From CALLPQ01 sp039819545 (lineage in GTDB: Bacteria; Pseudomonadota; Alphaproteobacteria; Caulobacterales; Parvularculaceae): 64,000 nucleotides of DNA. The stretch spans positions 1-64,000 of the forward strand of contig JBCBRS010000001.1 of the NCBI GenBank assembly GCA_039819545.1. The letters run 5' to 3'. Positions within the stretch are counted from its first letter, which is position 1; each line of letters begins with the position of its first letter. The position numbers were made by a program, and so were the translations under genes. The notes below the pieces were generated by a model that worked only from the letters and a program-made list of their open reading frames with translations, did not search any database and had not been told where the DNA came from. Below, piece after piece: positions 8,625 through 17,018 of this stretch.

Positions 8625-9206
8625 ATGGCGGTCCCGGCACACCATGACCCCGATATCGGGGGCGATCAGGCCGATTTGCGAGCGGCGGCCACGGGTGATG
8701 CCCGGGCCGCGTCCCGTCTTTATGACGCCCATGCGCGCACGATCTATGCGATTGGCCTGTCCATGTTGCGATCGCCCACCCAGGCGGAGGATGTGGTCCA
8801 GGACAGTTTTTTGCGTCTTTGGCGGCATATTGATGACCTTGCGCGGGACGCGGTGCCGCTGCGGCCGTGGCTTATTCGGGTCGCGTCAAACCGGTGCATC
8901 GATATCCTGCGCAAGCATGGGGAGGTTTGCGATGACGGCATGCCAGAACCCATGGACGCTGCGCCCGGGCCCCATGACCAATTGGCCACGGCGCAATTGG
9001 GGGCCGAGATCGATAGGGCGCTTCTGGCCATAACCGACGGGCAAAGACTGGCCCTGACCTTGACGGCCAAACTCGGCTTGTCCACGCGCGAGGCGGCAAA
9101 CGCCATGGACATGGGCGAGCGGGCGGTGGAATCACTGGTGGCGCGGGCAAAAAAGGCGTTACGGCGAAAGCTGGCTGATGTGGCCGCAGATTTTATTGAG
9201 AGGTAG
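8625..9206 (+). CDS. ECF-family RNA polymerase sigma factor
   Basis: A 193-residue sigma-70 family protein with only regions 2 and 4, the ECF architecture. Region 2 includes ARTIYAIGLSMLRSPTQAEDVVQDSFLRLW (residues about 37-66), with the -10 recognition and core-binding helix. Region 4 (LGLSTREAANAMDMGERAVESL, about 150-172) is the helix-turn-helix for the -35 element. The stop is followed immediately by the start of the next gene, so the probable anti-sigma is translated in tandem. Two candidate self-recognised promoters lie upstream. The inducing signal is unknown; the adjoining CpxP-like and EF-hand genes suggest an envelope or metal signal. Confidence 0.93.
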   Translation: MAVPAHHDPDIGGDQADLRAAATGDARAASRLYDAHARTIYAIGLSMLRSPTQAEDVVQDSFLRLWRHIDDLARDAVPLRPWLIRVASNRCIDILRKHGEVCDDGMPEPMDAAPGPHDQLATAQLGAEIDRALLAITDGQRLALTLTAKLGLSTREAANAMDMGERAVESLVARAKKALRRKLADVAADFIER

Positions 9207-9749
9207 ATGCGTATGATCCCCCTTACCCTTGGCCAACCGCCGAATGATCCGTTTGATTACCTGATGGAGACGCATTTTACGAAGGCGTTGGATAAAGCGC
9301 GCCCATCGGACGATTTGCGCCGCCGCGTGTTGGCGGATTTCGATGATCAGTATACTGTTCGTAAAACGGCCCTATCTTCACCGGCCCTATCTTTACCGGC
9401 CATGAATAGCGCGTCCCGTGATACGCTGTGGCCAGCACAGATTGCTCAAGCGATCCAGCGGCTTTTTGGATTGTCGCCGGTGCCTGCGATGATCGGGGCC
9501 GTTTTCGCCATGGTGATTGGGTGTGTGACCGCGTTGAATGTTCCGTTGCTCGATAAAAATCCGCTTACGGATCAGCGGGCTATCATTGCCGAGGCTGACA
9601 CTCTTTCGACCCAAGGAACGCCGGAAGAAATATTGCTTGCGCTGTTGAGTGATCTGGAGGTGCAAAACAGCGCCACATTTGACGAAAGCGTGTGGCAAGG
9701 CGAACAGACGTCTGCCCAAAGCGAGTCCGATGACGGAGACCGGCCATGA
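9207..9749 (+). CDS. Probable membrane anti-sigma factor (no clear family motif)
   Basis: A 180-residue protein that abuts the ECF sigma gene with no gap. About 90 N-terminal residues are cytoplasmic in character and resemble a sigma-binding segment (FDYLMETHFTKALDKARPSDDLRRRV). One transmembrane helix follows (VPAMIGAVFAMVIGCVTALN, about 91-110), then a short acidic C-terminal region on the other side. There is no visible HxxxCxxC zinc motif, so it is not a ZAS-type anti-sigma. The assignment rests on position and topology. Its last four bases overlap the next gene (ATGA), so the genes are translationally coupled. Confidence 0.65.
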   Translation: MRMIPLTLGQPPNDPFDYLMETHFTKALDKARPSDDLRRRVLADFDDQYTVRKTALSSPALSLPAMNSASRDTLWPAQIAQAIQRLFGLSPVPAMIGAVFAMVIGCVTALNVPLLDKNPLTDQRAIIAEADTLSTQGTPEEILLALLSDLEVQNSATFDESVWQGEQTSAQSESDDGDRP

Positions 9750-10297
9750 AAAATCCCCTTCTACTGTGGGCCTCGATCCTGGTGAATGTGGCGTTAGTCA
9801 GTTTTGTGGTCACACGGTTTGTGGCCCCGGCGGTTGGCCCGGTGGCGTCAGATCCCGCTGCCCAACACGAAGCCCAAAACACACGGGAAAAACAGGGCCC
9901 CCGGTTTGATCGGCGTTTACCCCGGGAATTGCGCAGTCTTGCGCGTCTTGAGATGTTGACCGATGAGCAACGTTCCTCCGTACGCGCTATTATTGATGCG
10001 CGGTTGCCAGCCATTCAGGCGCAGGGTGAAAAAGCGCGTATCGCCAGTCGTAATTTTCGTGAAGCCATGAACCAACCCGGTTTTGCTCCCGATGTAGTCA
10101 AAGCAAAAGCAGAATTGATGATTGCCGAGCGGCTGACGTTCCATCGGCTCGCAACCCAAACCCTGATTGATGCCGTGGCGACCTTGCCACCGGATGCCCA
10201 ATCGGCACTGATCGAGGAGAACCGCCGCCATCGCGATAGGCGGCGGCGGGGGCGCCGTCATCGTATCGATCGCATCCGTTCCGGGCCGGGTGAATAA
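9746..10297 (+). CDS. CpxP/Spy-like periplasmic heavy-metal-sensor family protein
   Basis: A 183-residue protein anchored or exported by an N-terminal hydrophobic helix (LLLWASILVNVALVSFVVTRF). The mature part is all-helical and charged: LARLEMLTDEQRSSVRAIID, then FREAMNQPGFAPDVVKAKAE, which matches the layout of periplasmic heavy-metal sensor/CpxP-like proteins (Metal_resist type). A very Arg-rich tail (RRHRDRRRRGRRHR) ends the protein. It overlaps the previous gene by four bases. In related ECF systems such a protein modulates the anti-sigma from the periplasm; that role here is inference. No cysteine is present, so metal binding by thiols is excluded. Confidence 0.75.
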   Translation: MKNPLLLWASILVNVALVSFVVTRFVAPAVGPVASDPAAQHEAQNTREKQGPRFDRRLPRELRSLARLEMLTDEQRSSVRAIIDARLPAIQAQGEKARIASRNFREAMNQPGFAPDVVKAKAELMIAERLTFHRLATQTLIDAVATLPPDAQSALIEENRRHRDRRRRGRRHRIDRIRSGPGE

Positions 10298-10341
10298 CGG
10301 CCACCGCACTTTTTTGCGCATGACCCGACGGGAATTCGAAA

Positions 10342-10369
10342 GCCAACCGTCTTGGAGGCAGGGCGATGG
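10342..10369 (+). promoter_or_regulatory. Candidate ECF-sigma promoter before the EF-hand gene
   Basis: GCCAACC-N15-CGATGG, identical in spacing and almost in sequence to the two copies before the ECF sigma gene. The EF-hand gene start lies 20 bp downstream, so it is probably a regulon member with its own promoter. Confidence 0.55.
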
Positions 10370-10388
10370 ATGAACCAAAGAGGATCCT

Positions 10389-11030
10389 ATGAAACAGACA
10401 CGCAGAAACACGCTCATCTTGACTACAGCGACGCTTTTGATGGCCGGTGGTCTTTCCGCCTTTGCCCAGGAGACGGGTACGGACGATAAATCGGCGCGCA
10501 AAGATCGCGCCACCCGCATGATTGAGCGTTTTGACACGAATGGTGACGGGGCGGTTGATCAGTTTGAAGTGGATGAGAACCACGCAAAGCGCTTTGAAAG
10601 CATTGATGCCAATAGCGACGGCTTCTTGACCCGAGCGGAGGCGCGTGACGCCGCTGACCAACGTCTTGCCGAGCGCCGCGCGACGATGGACGAACGCCGT
10701 GCAGAGCGCCGGGCCCGTTACGACGCCATGAGCGAGGAAGAGCGCGCGGCGCTTAAGGAGAAGCGTAAACGACGCGGCAAGAAAGCCCGGCGCGGGCGCG
10801 GCGGCAAAGGGCGCGGATTTGATGCGGACCGGATGTTTGACCGGGCGGACCAAAATCAGGATGGCGAAGTTAGTCGCGCGGAGTTCGACGCCACCCGCAA
10901 GGACCGGATTATGCGCGCAGACCAGAACGCCGATGGCCGGGTGACGGCCGAAGAGTTGAAGGCTTTTGCCAAAGAGCGGCGGAAAGATCGTCGGGGTGGC
11001 TCGCGCGGGCGAGGCTCGCGCGGCTCCTGA
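10389..11030 (+). CDS. Exported EF-hand calcium-binding protein
   Basis: A 213-residue protein with a signal peptide ending at AFAQ. Four EF-hand loops are visible: DTNGDGAVDQFE, DANSDGFLTRAE, DQNQDGEVSRAE and DQNADGRVTAEE, each with the Asp/Asn-Gly-acidic spacing of a calcium loop. They form two pairs separated by a long, very basic helical linker (AERRATMDERRAERRARYDA, then KRKRRGKKARRGRGGKGRG). The tail is also Arg/Gly rich. The product should be periplasmic and bind Ca2+. It follows the ECF sigma module and has a matching candidate promoter. The mix of acidic calcium loops and a basic linker could contact DNA, polyphosphate or lipopolysaccharide, but nothing in the sequence decides this. 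Confidence 0.88.
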   Translation: MKQTRRNTLILTTATLLMAGGLSAFAQETGTDDKSARKDRATRMIERFDTNGDGAVDQFEVDENHAKRFESIDANSDGFLTRAEARDAADQRLAERRATMDERRAERRARYDAMSEEERAALKEKRKRRGKKARRGRGGKGRGFDADRMFDRADQNQDGEVSRAEFDATRKDRIMRADQNADGRVTAEELKAFAKERRKDRRGGSRGRGSRGS

Positions 11031-11174
11031 TTATCCTCTGATTACTTTCTGACGACCCTGGCCCGGGCACCTGCTCCTTCAGACAGGGGGCGATAGGCGG
11101 CGCTCTTTGCGTCCGGTCTTTTTCCTCCCTTTCCTGGTGTCATGGTGCCCACCTCCTTCTCTTTCCAGGGTAAC

Positions 11175-11205
11175 AAAGGCCGGTTTCGCTTGAGCCGGCC
11201 TTTTT
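11175..11205 (+). terminator. Rho-independent terminator after the EF-hand gene
   Basis: AAAGGCCGG and CCGGCCTTT flank an 11-base loop and lead into a T run. It closes the ECF/EF-hand region. Confidence 0.85.
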
Positions 11206-11290
11206 CGCCTCTGAAAGAGGCTTTTTGTCAGGCCCAGGATTTTCGGTATACTCGAATGTTAAGGGTAATGGGCACTGGCTTAGGGGTTTC

Positions 11291-14287
11291 ATGGCGGGAA
11301 TACGGGTCTTCGTAAAAGCGGTTTTCGGGACGATCGCTGTTGTCCTGGTGTTCGCTATTCTTGCGCTGGCCGTTTTGTGGTTTTTCCGGCTTCCTGTTGC
11401 CGAATGGGCAATCAAAACGGCAGCGGCGCGGGCGGGCTATAAAGACGTTGCCATCACCGTGACCGAGGTGGACCTGTCCAAGGTAACGCTCGAAGCCATG
11501 ACCTTGAAGATGAATGACGTGCCAAGCATGCGCCTTGATCGGGCCGAGGCAACCTATTCGTGGCGTACCCTCCTGACGGATCGAAAGATTGATACCCTGA
11601 CGGTTGGGCCGGGTGTGTTCCATGGGGCGCTTACCGATGATCTGACCTTGACCGTGGCGGGGCAAACCGTACCGCTGGTCGCCGATGGTAGGCAGGTGGA
11701 TGCACCGTCACAGCCGATCTCTATTCCCGCAGACAGGATCACGGTCCGTCCCCTAACCTTAAAAATTACCACGCCGGGCGGTCCCGTCAGCGGGGTTTTA
11801 TCGGGCGGGTTTGCTCCAAAAAGCGGGGGCTCCCTAACGGCCCGGGTGACCGGTGCGGCGGCGGGTCTGTCGACATTTACCGTGTCCGACATCGCCTCTC
11901 AGCTTGAAGTTACGGTCGACCCGCACGGGGTATTTACCCTGTCGGGTGATCTTGCCGGCGGCCTCGCCACACCGATTGGCACGGTGGAGGCGCTGCAGCT
12001 CACCGCCACAGGGAACGGCGCCGTTGATTGGGACGAAGCGAAAAGTATGGTCAATGGCTGGTCAGCGCAGGTGGCGGTGGACCTGGCCTCGGCAGCAGTG
12101 GCCCTGGCGCAGGCGGGGGAGGCGAGCGCTGCCGTGGCTGCAGCCATCAATGCCCTCGATCAAATGATCGCCTCGGAAGGGGCGCAGACGGATCGTCCGG
12201 AAGGTGATCCCCTCGGCACCGTGACGCTTTCGGGGGCCCTGATGCTCGATGTGGGCGATGATGGCATACGGACGGTCTCCGTTACGCCGGGCCGGGCCCT
12301 GACCGCCCGCAATGATCGCAATGAACATCTTATTATCGAACCGCATACAGATTTTTTATTCTCTGCCTCAGGTGGTGAGCGGCGATTGTCTTTCAGCCCC
12401 GATATCAAGACCCGGTGGATAACAACACGCGCCAAGGTGAACCTGTTGGAAACACAGCCCGGTGAACTCTCGGCAGATGGGGAAGTAACCCTGCCAGCGC
12501 AGTCGATTGCTCTCCTCGGCGGGGAAGGGCAAACCGTTTTTGATGCCCTGCGTCTAACCTTTACGGGCAACCGCACCGCGAACCGCTATTTCCTGTCGCT
12601 GGTCCCGGAAGGGACGATCCGGTCTATTGAGCGTGAGCCTCTGGCGCTGGGCAAAATCCGGTTTGATGGTCAGCCGATTGACGTTACCTACATTGCCGCG
12701 CCACCGGCGGGCGTACCCGTCCTGACCATGCAAATGGCAAACCGCGCGGGCAGCGCGCGGCAGTCCTGTTTGCGGATTGGCGAAACATCACTCCGACTTG
12801 ATCCCGAATCCCTGTTGATGCGGGTTGAGGATGCGCGTGTGTGCCCCACGGACAAACCGCTCCTTTCTCTGATTTCTGTTGATCCATTGCGCGCGCGGGT
12901 CGGGGCGGTGATCTCCGCCCCGCGCATTGCCTATCGCCACGGTGACGCGAGCCTCGTGGGGCGCCCCCCCGCTATAGTCATGAACGGTCAATGGGATAGC
13001 GGCGCCGAAGCCTTGACCATTAGCGGCGATTTTACCGGCGGGCGGGCAATCCTGAATGATGCCATTGGTCTTTCGAAAACCGATGGCCGTATTCAGGCGG
13101 AGATACGCGGCGAGGTCCTCAGTGTAAGGACCGAGCTGCAGGACATTTTTATTGAGCAGGCGTCCACACCGCAAATGGTTGCCCCGGTGCGCGCGAACGG
13201 GCTTTTGACCTATGCGGATGATCTCGCCGAATTTTCAGCCGATATCGCCACGCCTGATGCGACCGCGTTGGGTACCATCCGGGGGCAGCATAATATTATC
13301 GCGGGCAGGGGCGATATGGCCGTTGATGTTGCGGCGCTGACCTTCCTGCCTGATGGATTGCAGCCCGTTGATCTCCTGCCGGGCCTGCAGGGAATTATTG
13401 CCGATGCCACGGGCGGCGTTGGCGGTGAGGCACAGTTTGCCTGGCAGTTGGGAGCGGCGAGCACCACAGCGAGCAACACAGCGGGCGACGCGTCGGGGGA
13501 AGCTGCCGCCATGACGCTGTCCTCGTCGGCCTTGGTAACGGCGCGCGATTTGACCTTTACGGGGCCCGGCCGGGCAATCACCGCCACGGGCGGGGTGACC
13601 GGGTCGGCCCGTTTTGTTGATCTGTTACCGGCGCGCAGTGACGGGGTACAAACCATCAAGATCGGGTTGATCGACCTTGACGCAATCCGGCTTGAAGATG
13701 GGGTCGCGGAAATCGAATTTCCGGGCGATGACACGGTGCGGGTGATTAAGGGCGAGTTCCCGTGGTTCGGCGGAACACTCGGCGCCTATGATACGGTGGC
13801 CGCCCTCACCGGGGAAACTGTCACCACGGCGCTGCGGGCCGAGGCAATCGACCTTGGGGCATTTCTCACCTTTCTCGATATTCCAGGGCTTAGCGGGGAG
13901 GGCACGGTGGATGGGTCCTTGCCAATTATTGTGGAGGACGGGCGCATCCGTGTGGAAGACGCGGTCCTGCGGGCGGCGACCCCGGGGGTGATCCGCTTTG
14001 ATAGTCAGGTAACCAATGAAATCGCCAAGGCCAGCGACGAGACCCGGCTTGCCTTTGATATCCTGCGCGAGCTGACCTTTGATACGTTCGAGGCAACGAT
14101 CAATGGTGCCCTTGACGGCCAGTTGCGGGTCGCGCTTGTTTTTGAGGGCACCAACGCAATCACCATCAATAAGGAGCGTGTGCCCGCGCCGGTGATCTAT
14201 CGGATTACGCTGGAGGGGCCCTTGCCGGGGCTGATTTCCCAGCGCTTGCAGTTCTCCAATTTTTCTTTCAACCCAATACCCGACTAG
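11291..14287 (+). CDS. ydbH: YdbH-family AsmA-like inter-membrane lipid transport protein
   Basis: A 998-residue protein starting at ATG 11291 with one N-terminal membrane helix (VVLVFAILALAVLWFF), followed by a very long, beta-rich periplasmic region without further membrane spans. It resembles the YdbH/dicarboxylate-transport domain family, and the C terminus (VPAPVIYRITLEGPLPGLIS) is typical. In E. coli, YdbH acts with TamB and YhdP in moving phospholipids to the outer membrane. YnbE and YdbL are its operon partners, and homologues of both follow directly here, which strongly supports the call. The open frame extends 22 codons upstream, but the signal anchor fits the 11291 start. Confidence 0.88.
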   Translation: MAGIRVFVKAVFGTIAVVLVFAILALAVLWFFRLPVAEWAIKTAAARAGYKDVAITVTEVDLSKVTLEAMTLKMNDVPSMRLDRAEATYSWRTLLTDRKIDTLTVGPGVFHGALTDDLTLTVAGQTVPLVADGRQVDAPSQPISIPADRITVRPLTLKITTPGGPVSGVLSGGFAPKSGGSLTARVTGAAAGLSTFTVSDIASQLEVTVDPHGVFTLSGDLAGGLATPIGTVEALQLTATGNGAVDWDEAKSMVNGWSAQVAVDLASAAVALAQAGEASAAVAAAINALDQMIASEGAQTDRPEGDPLGTVTLSGALMLDVGDDGIRTVSVTPGRALTARNDRNEHLIIEPHTDFLFSASGGERRLSFSPDIKTRWITTRAKVNLLETQPGELSADGEVTLPAQSIALLGGEGQTVFDALRLTFTGNRTANRYFLSLVPEGTIRSIEREPLALGKIRFDGQPIDVTYIAAPPAGVPVLTMQMANRAGSARQSCLRIGETSLRLDPESLLMRVEDARVCPTDKPLLSLISVDPLRARVGAVISAPRIAYRHGDASLVGRPPAIVMNGQWDSGAEALTISGDFTGGRAILNDAIGLSKTDGRIQAEIRGEVLSVRTELQDIFIEQASTPQMVAPVRANGLLTYADDLAEFSADIATPDATALGTIRGQHNIIAGRGDMAVDVAALTFLPDGLQPVDLLPGLQGIIADATGGVGGEAQFAWQLGAASTTASNTAGDASGEAAAMTLSSSALVTARDLTFTGPGRAITATGGVTGSARFVDLLPARSDGVQTIKIGLIDLDAIRLEDGVAEIEFPGDDTVRVIKGEFPWFGGTLGAYDTVAALTGETVTTALRAEAIDLGAFLTFLDIPGLSGEGTVDGSLPIIVEDGRIRVEDAVLRAATPGVIRFDSQVTNEIAKASDETRLAFDILRELTFDTFEATINGALDGQLRVALVFEGTNAITINKERVPAPVIYRITLEGPLPGLISQRLQFSNFSFNPIPD

Positions 14288-14398
14288 GATGAGGCGCCTG
14301 GCGGCATAATTTTGCCCCATAGGCCGATAGGATGTGATAGACTTTTTGAACGCGCCGGATAGGGGAGCCCATGTGCCCGGCACAAAATGAGGGATATA

Positions 14399-14620
14399 AT
14401 GAGCAAACGCCCTTTTGCATTGCGGACCCGGGATTCGGGGACAATGTTGGTGACACCTTTTGCGCTCGCCGCCCTGGTGGCCGGGTGCGCCACGGTGAAG
14501 GTCGAGCCGCCCAGCGAGCCGATTGAAATCAATCTCAATGTGCGGATTGAGGGCGAGCTGCGGGTCAAGCTTGACCGCGAAATTGAAACTCTGATCGACG
14601 AAAATCCGGATATTTTCTAG
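14399..14620 (+). CDS. ynbE: YnbE-family outer-membrane lipoprotein
   Basis: A small lipoprotein with lipobox AGC. The mature part (PPSEPIEINLNVRIEGELRV, then ETLIDENPDIF) matches E. coli YnbE closely in motif and length. YnbE is thought to stack with YdbH to bridge to the outer membrane. The start is uncertain. ATG 14399 (73 residues) has GAGGGA upstream; ATG 14387 is in frame just before it; ATG 14444 would give a compact 58-residue protein whose leader looks more like a standard lipoprotein signal. It lies between ydbH and ydbL on the same strand. Confidence 0.85.
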   Translation: MSKRPFALRTRDSGTMLVTPFALAALVAGCATVKVEPPSEPIEINLNVRIEGELRVKLDREIETLIDENPDIF

Positions 14621-14662
14621 ATCACCCTGACGAGCAAATCGAATGCGATTGCGGAGAGAAAA

Positions 14663-15013
14663 ATGATCATTGCACGGCTTATGACAAGCTTCGCCGTTCT
14701 GTTGGCGGGATTTTCCCTAGTGATGTCGGCGGATGCGTTGCCGGCGGCGGTGGCCCAGGCGAAGGCCAATTGTGTGGTTGGTGAGAAAGCTGACGGATAT
14801 CTCGGTTTTGTACCGGGGAAAACAGCAAGTACCGAGCTGCGCCGGCAAGTCCGCGGTATCAACCAGCAGCGCAAGTCAGCGTACGCCAGCCTTGCCCGGA
14901 AAAATGGGGTCAGCGTTGAGGTAACGGCAGCCCTGACCGCAGAAAAACTGATCCGGGCTGCCCGCCCCGGCGAATGTGTACGCGGTACCGATGGGCGCTG
15001 GGTAAAGAAATAG
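14663..15013 (+). CDS. ydbL: YdbL-family periplasmic protein (DUF1318)
   Basis: A 116-residue protein with a signal peptide (SFAVLLAGFSLVMSADALPA) and a helical mature part containing GEKADGYLGFV and a conserved C-terminal AARPGECVRGTDGRWVKK. Two cysteines (in KANCVVGEK and PGECVRG) could form a disulfide. This fits DUF1318/YdbL, which in E. coli is encoded with ydbH and ynbE and modulates the YdbH-YnbE complex. A GGAGAG ribosome site precedes the start. It is the third gene of the operon. Confidence 0.87.
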   Translation: MIIARLMTSFAVLLAGFSLVMSADALPAAVAQAKANCVVGEKADGYLGFVPGKTASTELRRQVRGINQQRKSAYASLARKNGVSVEVTAALTAEKLIRAARPGECVRGTDGRWVKK

Positions 15014-15029
15014 ACGACGCGCCTCGCGC

Positions 15030-15293
15030 TCACTTGGTCTGTGTGCGTCGCCGAAGGGCGAACGCCACGCCCACTAGTGAAATCCCGAGCCAGAAAATCT
15101 CGATCACAATCGAGGCAGCATTGGGTGTGCGCCAAAGCGAATACAAGATCAGCACCGCCCCGATGCCGTTGATCAACGGATAGGCAAGTCCGGTGCTAAC
15201 CATCCGGCCAATCTGCGACAGGAAATAGGTGCCAACCACGCAAGCGACACCCACAAATCCAATGGCATCGGCCACCGTCAGATCATTCAGCAT
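15030..15293 (-). CDS. Small CBU_0592-like integral membrane protein
   Basis: An 87-residue protein with three hydrophobic helices (IGFVGVACVVGTYFLSQIG, YPLINGIGAVLILYSLW, ASIVIEIFWLGISLVGVAFA) and a short basic C-terminal tail. The pattern, including the GFVGV start, the central N-G-A of helix 2 and the IEIFW helix, resembles the CBU_0592 domain family of small membrane proteins of unknown function. It is transcribed from the minus strand, convergent with ydbL, and lies 76 bp downstream of lpdA on the same strand, so it could be co-transcribed with lpdA. Confidence 0.75.
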   Translation of the reverse strand: MLNDLTVADAIGFVGVACVVGTYFLSQIGRMVSTGLAYPLINGIGAVLILYSLWRTPNAASIVIEIFWLGISLVGVAFALRRRTQTK

Positions 15294-15369
15294 AGTGTCG
15301 CTTCTTCCCTTGGCATGACGCCTCTATCTGACCGTCGGTGTAGCCCGTCGAATGATGAGGGCGTAAGGC

Positions 15370-16779
15370 TTAGGCCTGCATCGTCCATCCCTCAACACCC
15401 ATGGCCGCCTGACGTACAGCCTCAGAGCGGGTGGGGTGGGCGTGACAGGTGCGGGCGATATCTTCAGACGAGCCGCCAAACTCCATGGCCAGCACCACTT
15501 CGGCGATCAACTCACCGGCCGCAACGCCGATAATATGGGCACCGAGGATTTTGTCGGTGCCTTCCTCGGCGAGGATTTTCACAAATCCATCCGTCTCATG
15601 ATTGGTTTTGCCGCGGCTGTTCGCAGAAAACGGAAACTTGCCAGCTTTGTAGGCAATACCCGCCTCTTTCAGTTCTTCTTCGGTTTTGCCGACACTCGCC
15701 ACCTCCGGATAGGTGTAGACAACATTGGGGACGAGATCATAATCCACATGTCCGGGCTTACCGGCGATAATCTCTGCCAGGGCGGCGCCGTCATCTTCCG
15801 CCTTGTGGGCCAGCATCGGGCCGGTGATGCAATCGCCAATGGCGAAAATTGACGGCACATTGGTACGGAAATGGTCTGTCTCGATAAATCCGCGCGCGTC
15901 GGTTTTTACACCGACACTGTCGAGACCTAACCCATCTGTATGCGGACGACGACCAATAGCCACCAGCACTGTATCGCAGTCAAGTGTTTCCGCATCGCCG
16001 CCATTGGCCGGCTCCAGCGTAACTTTGGCTTTGGTCTTCAGGGTTTCAACACCGGTCACCTTGGTTGACAGGCGAAATTCCATCCCCTGCTTTTTCAGGA
16101 TACGGTGGAATTGTTTCGAAACCTCACGGTCCATGGTGGGCAGGATGCGGTCAAGATATTCAATGACGGTCACTTTCGCGCCAAGGCGCCGCCAGACCGA
16201 CCCCAGCTCCAGGCCAATCACGCCGCCGCCGATCAGCACGAGATGTTTTGGCACGGCAGGCAGATCAAGGGCGCCGGTGGAGGAGACAACCCGCTTTTCA
16301 TCAATCGTCACCCCGGGCAGGGGCGTAACCTCCGACCCCGTTGCGATAATGATATTCTTTGTTTTGAGGGTCTGTTTTTTGCCATCATGGCCCGTGACCT
16401 CGACGGTGTCCGGTGCTATTATTGTCCCGGTACCAATAAATTGGTCCGCTTTATTTTTCTTCAGCAGATAATCAACACCTTTAGTCAGACCATCGACCGC
16501 ATCGTCTTTTTGTTTGAGCATTTGAGGCAGATCGACTTTCACGCCGCTTGCCTTGATCCCCAATTGAGCAAAGTCGGTGGTTGCCGTTTCATAAAGCTCC
16601 GACGCATGCAGCAGGGCCTTGGAAGGGATACACCCCACATTGAGGCAGGTGCCACCGAATTTGCCGGTTTCACGCTTTTCGATACACGCGGTTTTCAACC
16701 CCAACTGCCCGGCGCGAATGGCCGCGTTATAGCCGCCGGGCCCGCCGCCAATGATCACCACGTCATAAATATCGCTCAT
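15370..16779 (-). CDS. lpdA: Dihydrolipoyl dehydrogenase (E3)
   Basis: A 469-residue FAD/NAD flavoprotein that reoxidises the lipoyl group of 2-oxoacid dehydrogenase or glycine-cleavage complexes. The N-terminal FAD motif is GGGPGGYNAAIRAGQLG, and the redox disulfide is in GGTCLNVGCIPSKALLH. The NAD motif is GGGVIGLELGSVWRRLG. The second FAD contact is FAIGDC, and the C-terminal catalytic dyad His-Glu is intact in CHAHPTRSEA. The length is normal. No E1 or E2 gene is in the window, so it is detached from its complexes. A 13-bp tandem repeat lies about 110 bp upstream. Confidence 0.96.
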   Translation of the reverse strand: MSDIYDVVIIGGGPGGYNAAIRAGQLGLKTACIEKRETGKFGGTCLNVGCIPSKALLHASELYETATTDFAQLGIKASGVKVDLPQMLKQKDDAVDGLTKGVDYLLKKNKADQFIGTGTIIAPDTVEVTGHDGKKQTLKTKNIIIATGSEVTPLPGVTIDEKRVVSSTGALDLPAVPKHLVLIGGGVIGLELGSVWRRLGAKVTVIEYLDRILPTMDREVSKQFHRILKKQGMEFRLSTKVTGVETLKTKAKVTLEPANGGDAETLDCDTVLVAIGRRPHTDGLGLDSVGVKTDARGFIETDHFRTNVPSIFAIGDCITGPMLAHKAEDDGAALAEIIAGKPGHVDYDLVPNVVYTYPEVASVGKTEEELKEAGIAYKAGKFPFSANSRGKTNHETDGFVKILAEEGTDKILGAHIIGVAAGELIAEVVLAMEFGGSSEDIARTCHAHPTRSEAVRQAAMGVEGWTMQA

Positions 16780-16884
16780 GCTCGCCTCTGTCTTTTTGGA
16801 TGCCTGTTACGCCAATCCCTATAGCAAAGCGTGTGCAAATTGAATCGAGAATTGCGCCACGGCTGAGCTTTTCGCGCGCCAGAG

Positions 16885-16936
16885 GCCCAGAGCCAAAGCC
16901 CAGAGCCAAAGCCCAGAGCCAAAGCCCAGAGCCAAA
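16885..16936. repeat. 13-bp tandem repeat, four perfect copies
   Basis: GCCCAGAGCCAAA is repeated four times without mismatch, followed by a partial fifth copy. It lies in the 240-bp gap between lpdA and the glycosyltransferase gene and may vary in copy number by slippage. Confidence 0.95.
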
Positions 16937-17018
16937 GCCAGTCGCCGGCGCAGTGCGTGAACCGCAAGGGCAAGACCATCATTCGCGGGCGGTCAAAACA
17001 GAACCCTCAAAGGGGTTC

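Noticed and set aside
16885..16936. CRISPR array
   Set aside because: The units are 13 bp and directly adjacent with no spacers, so this is a plain tandem repeat.
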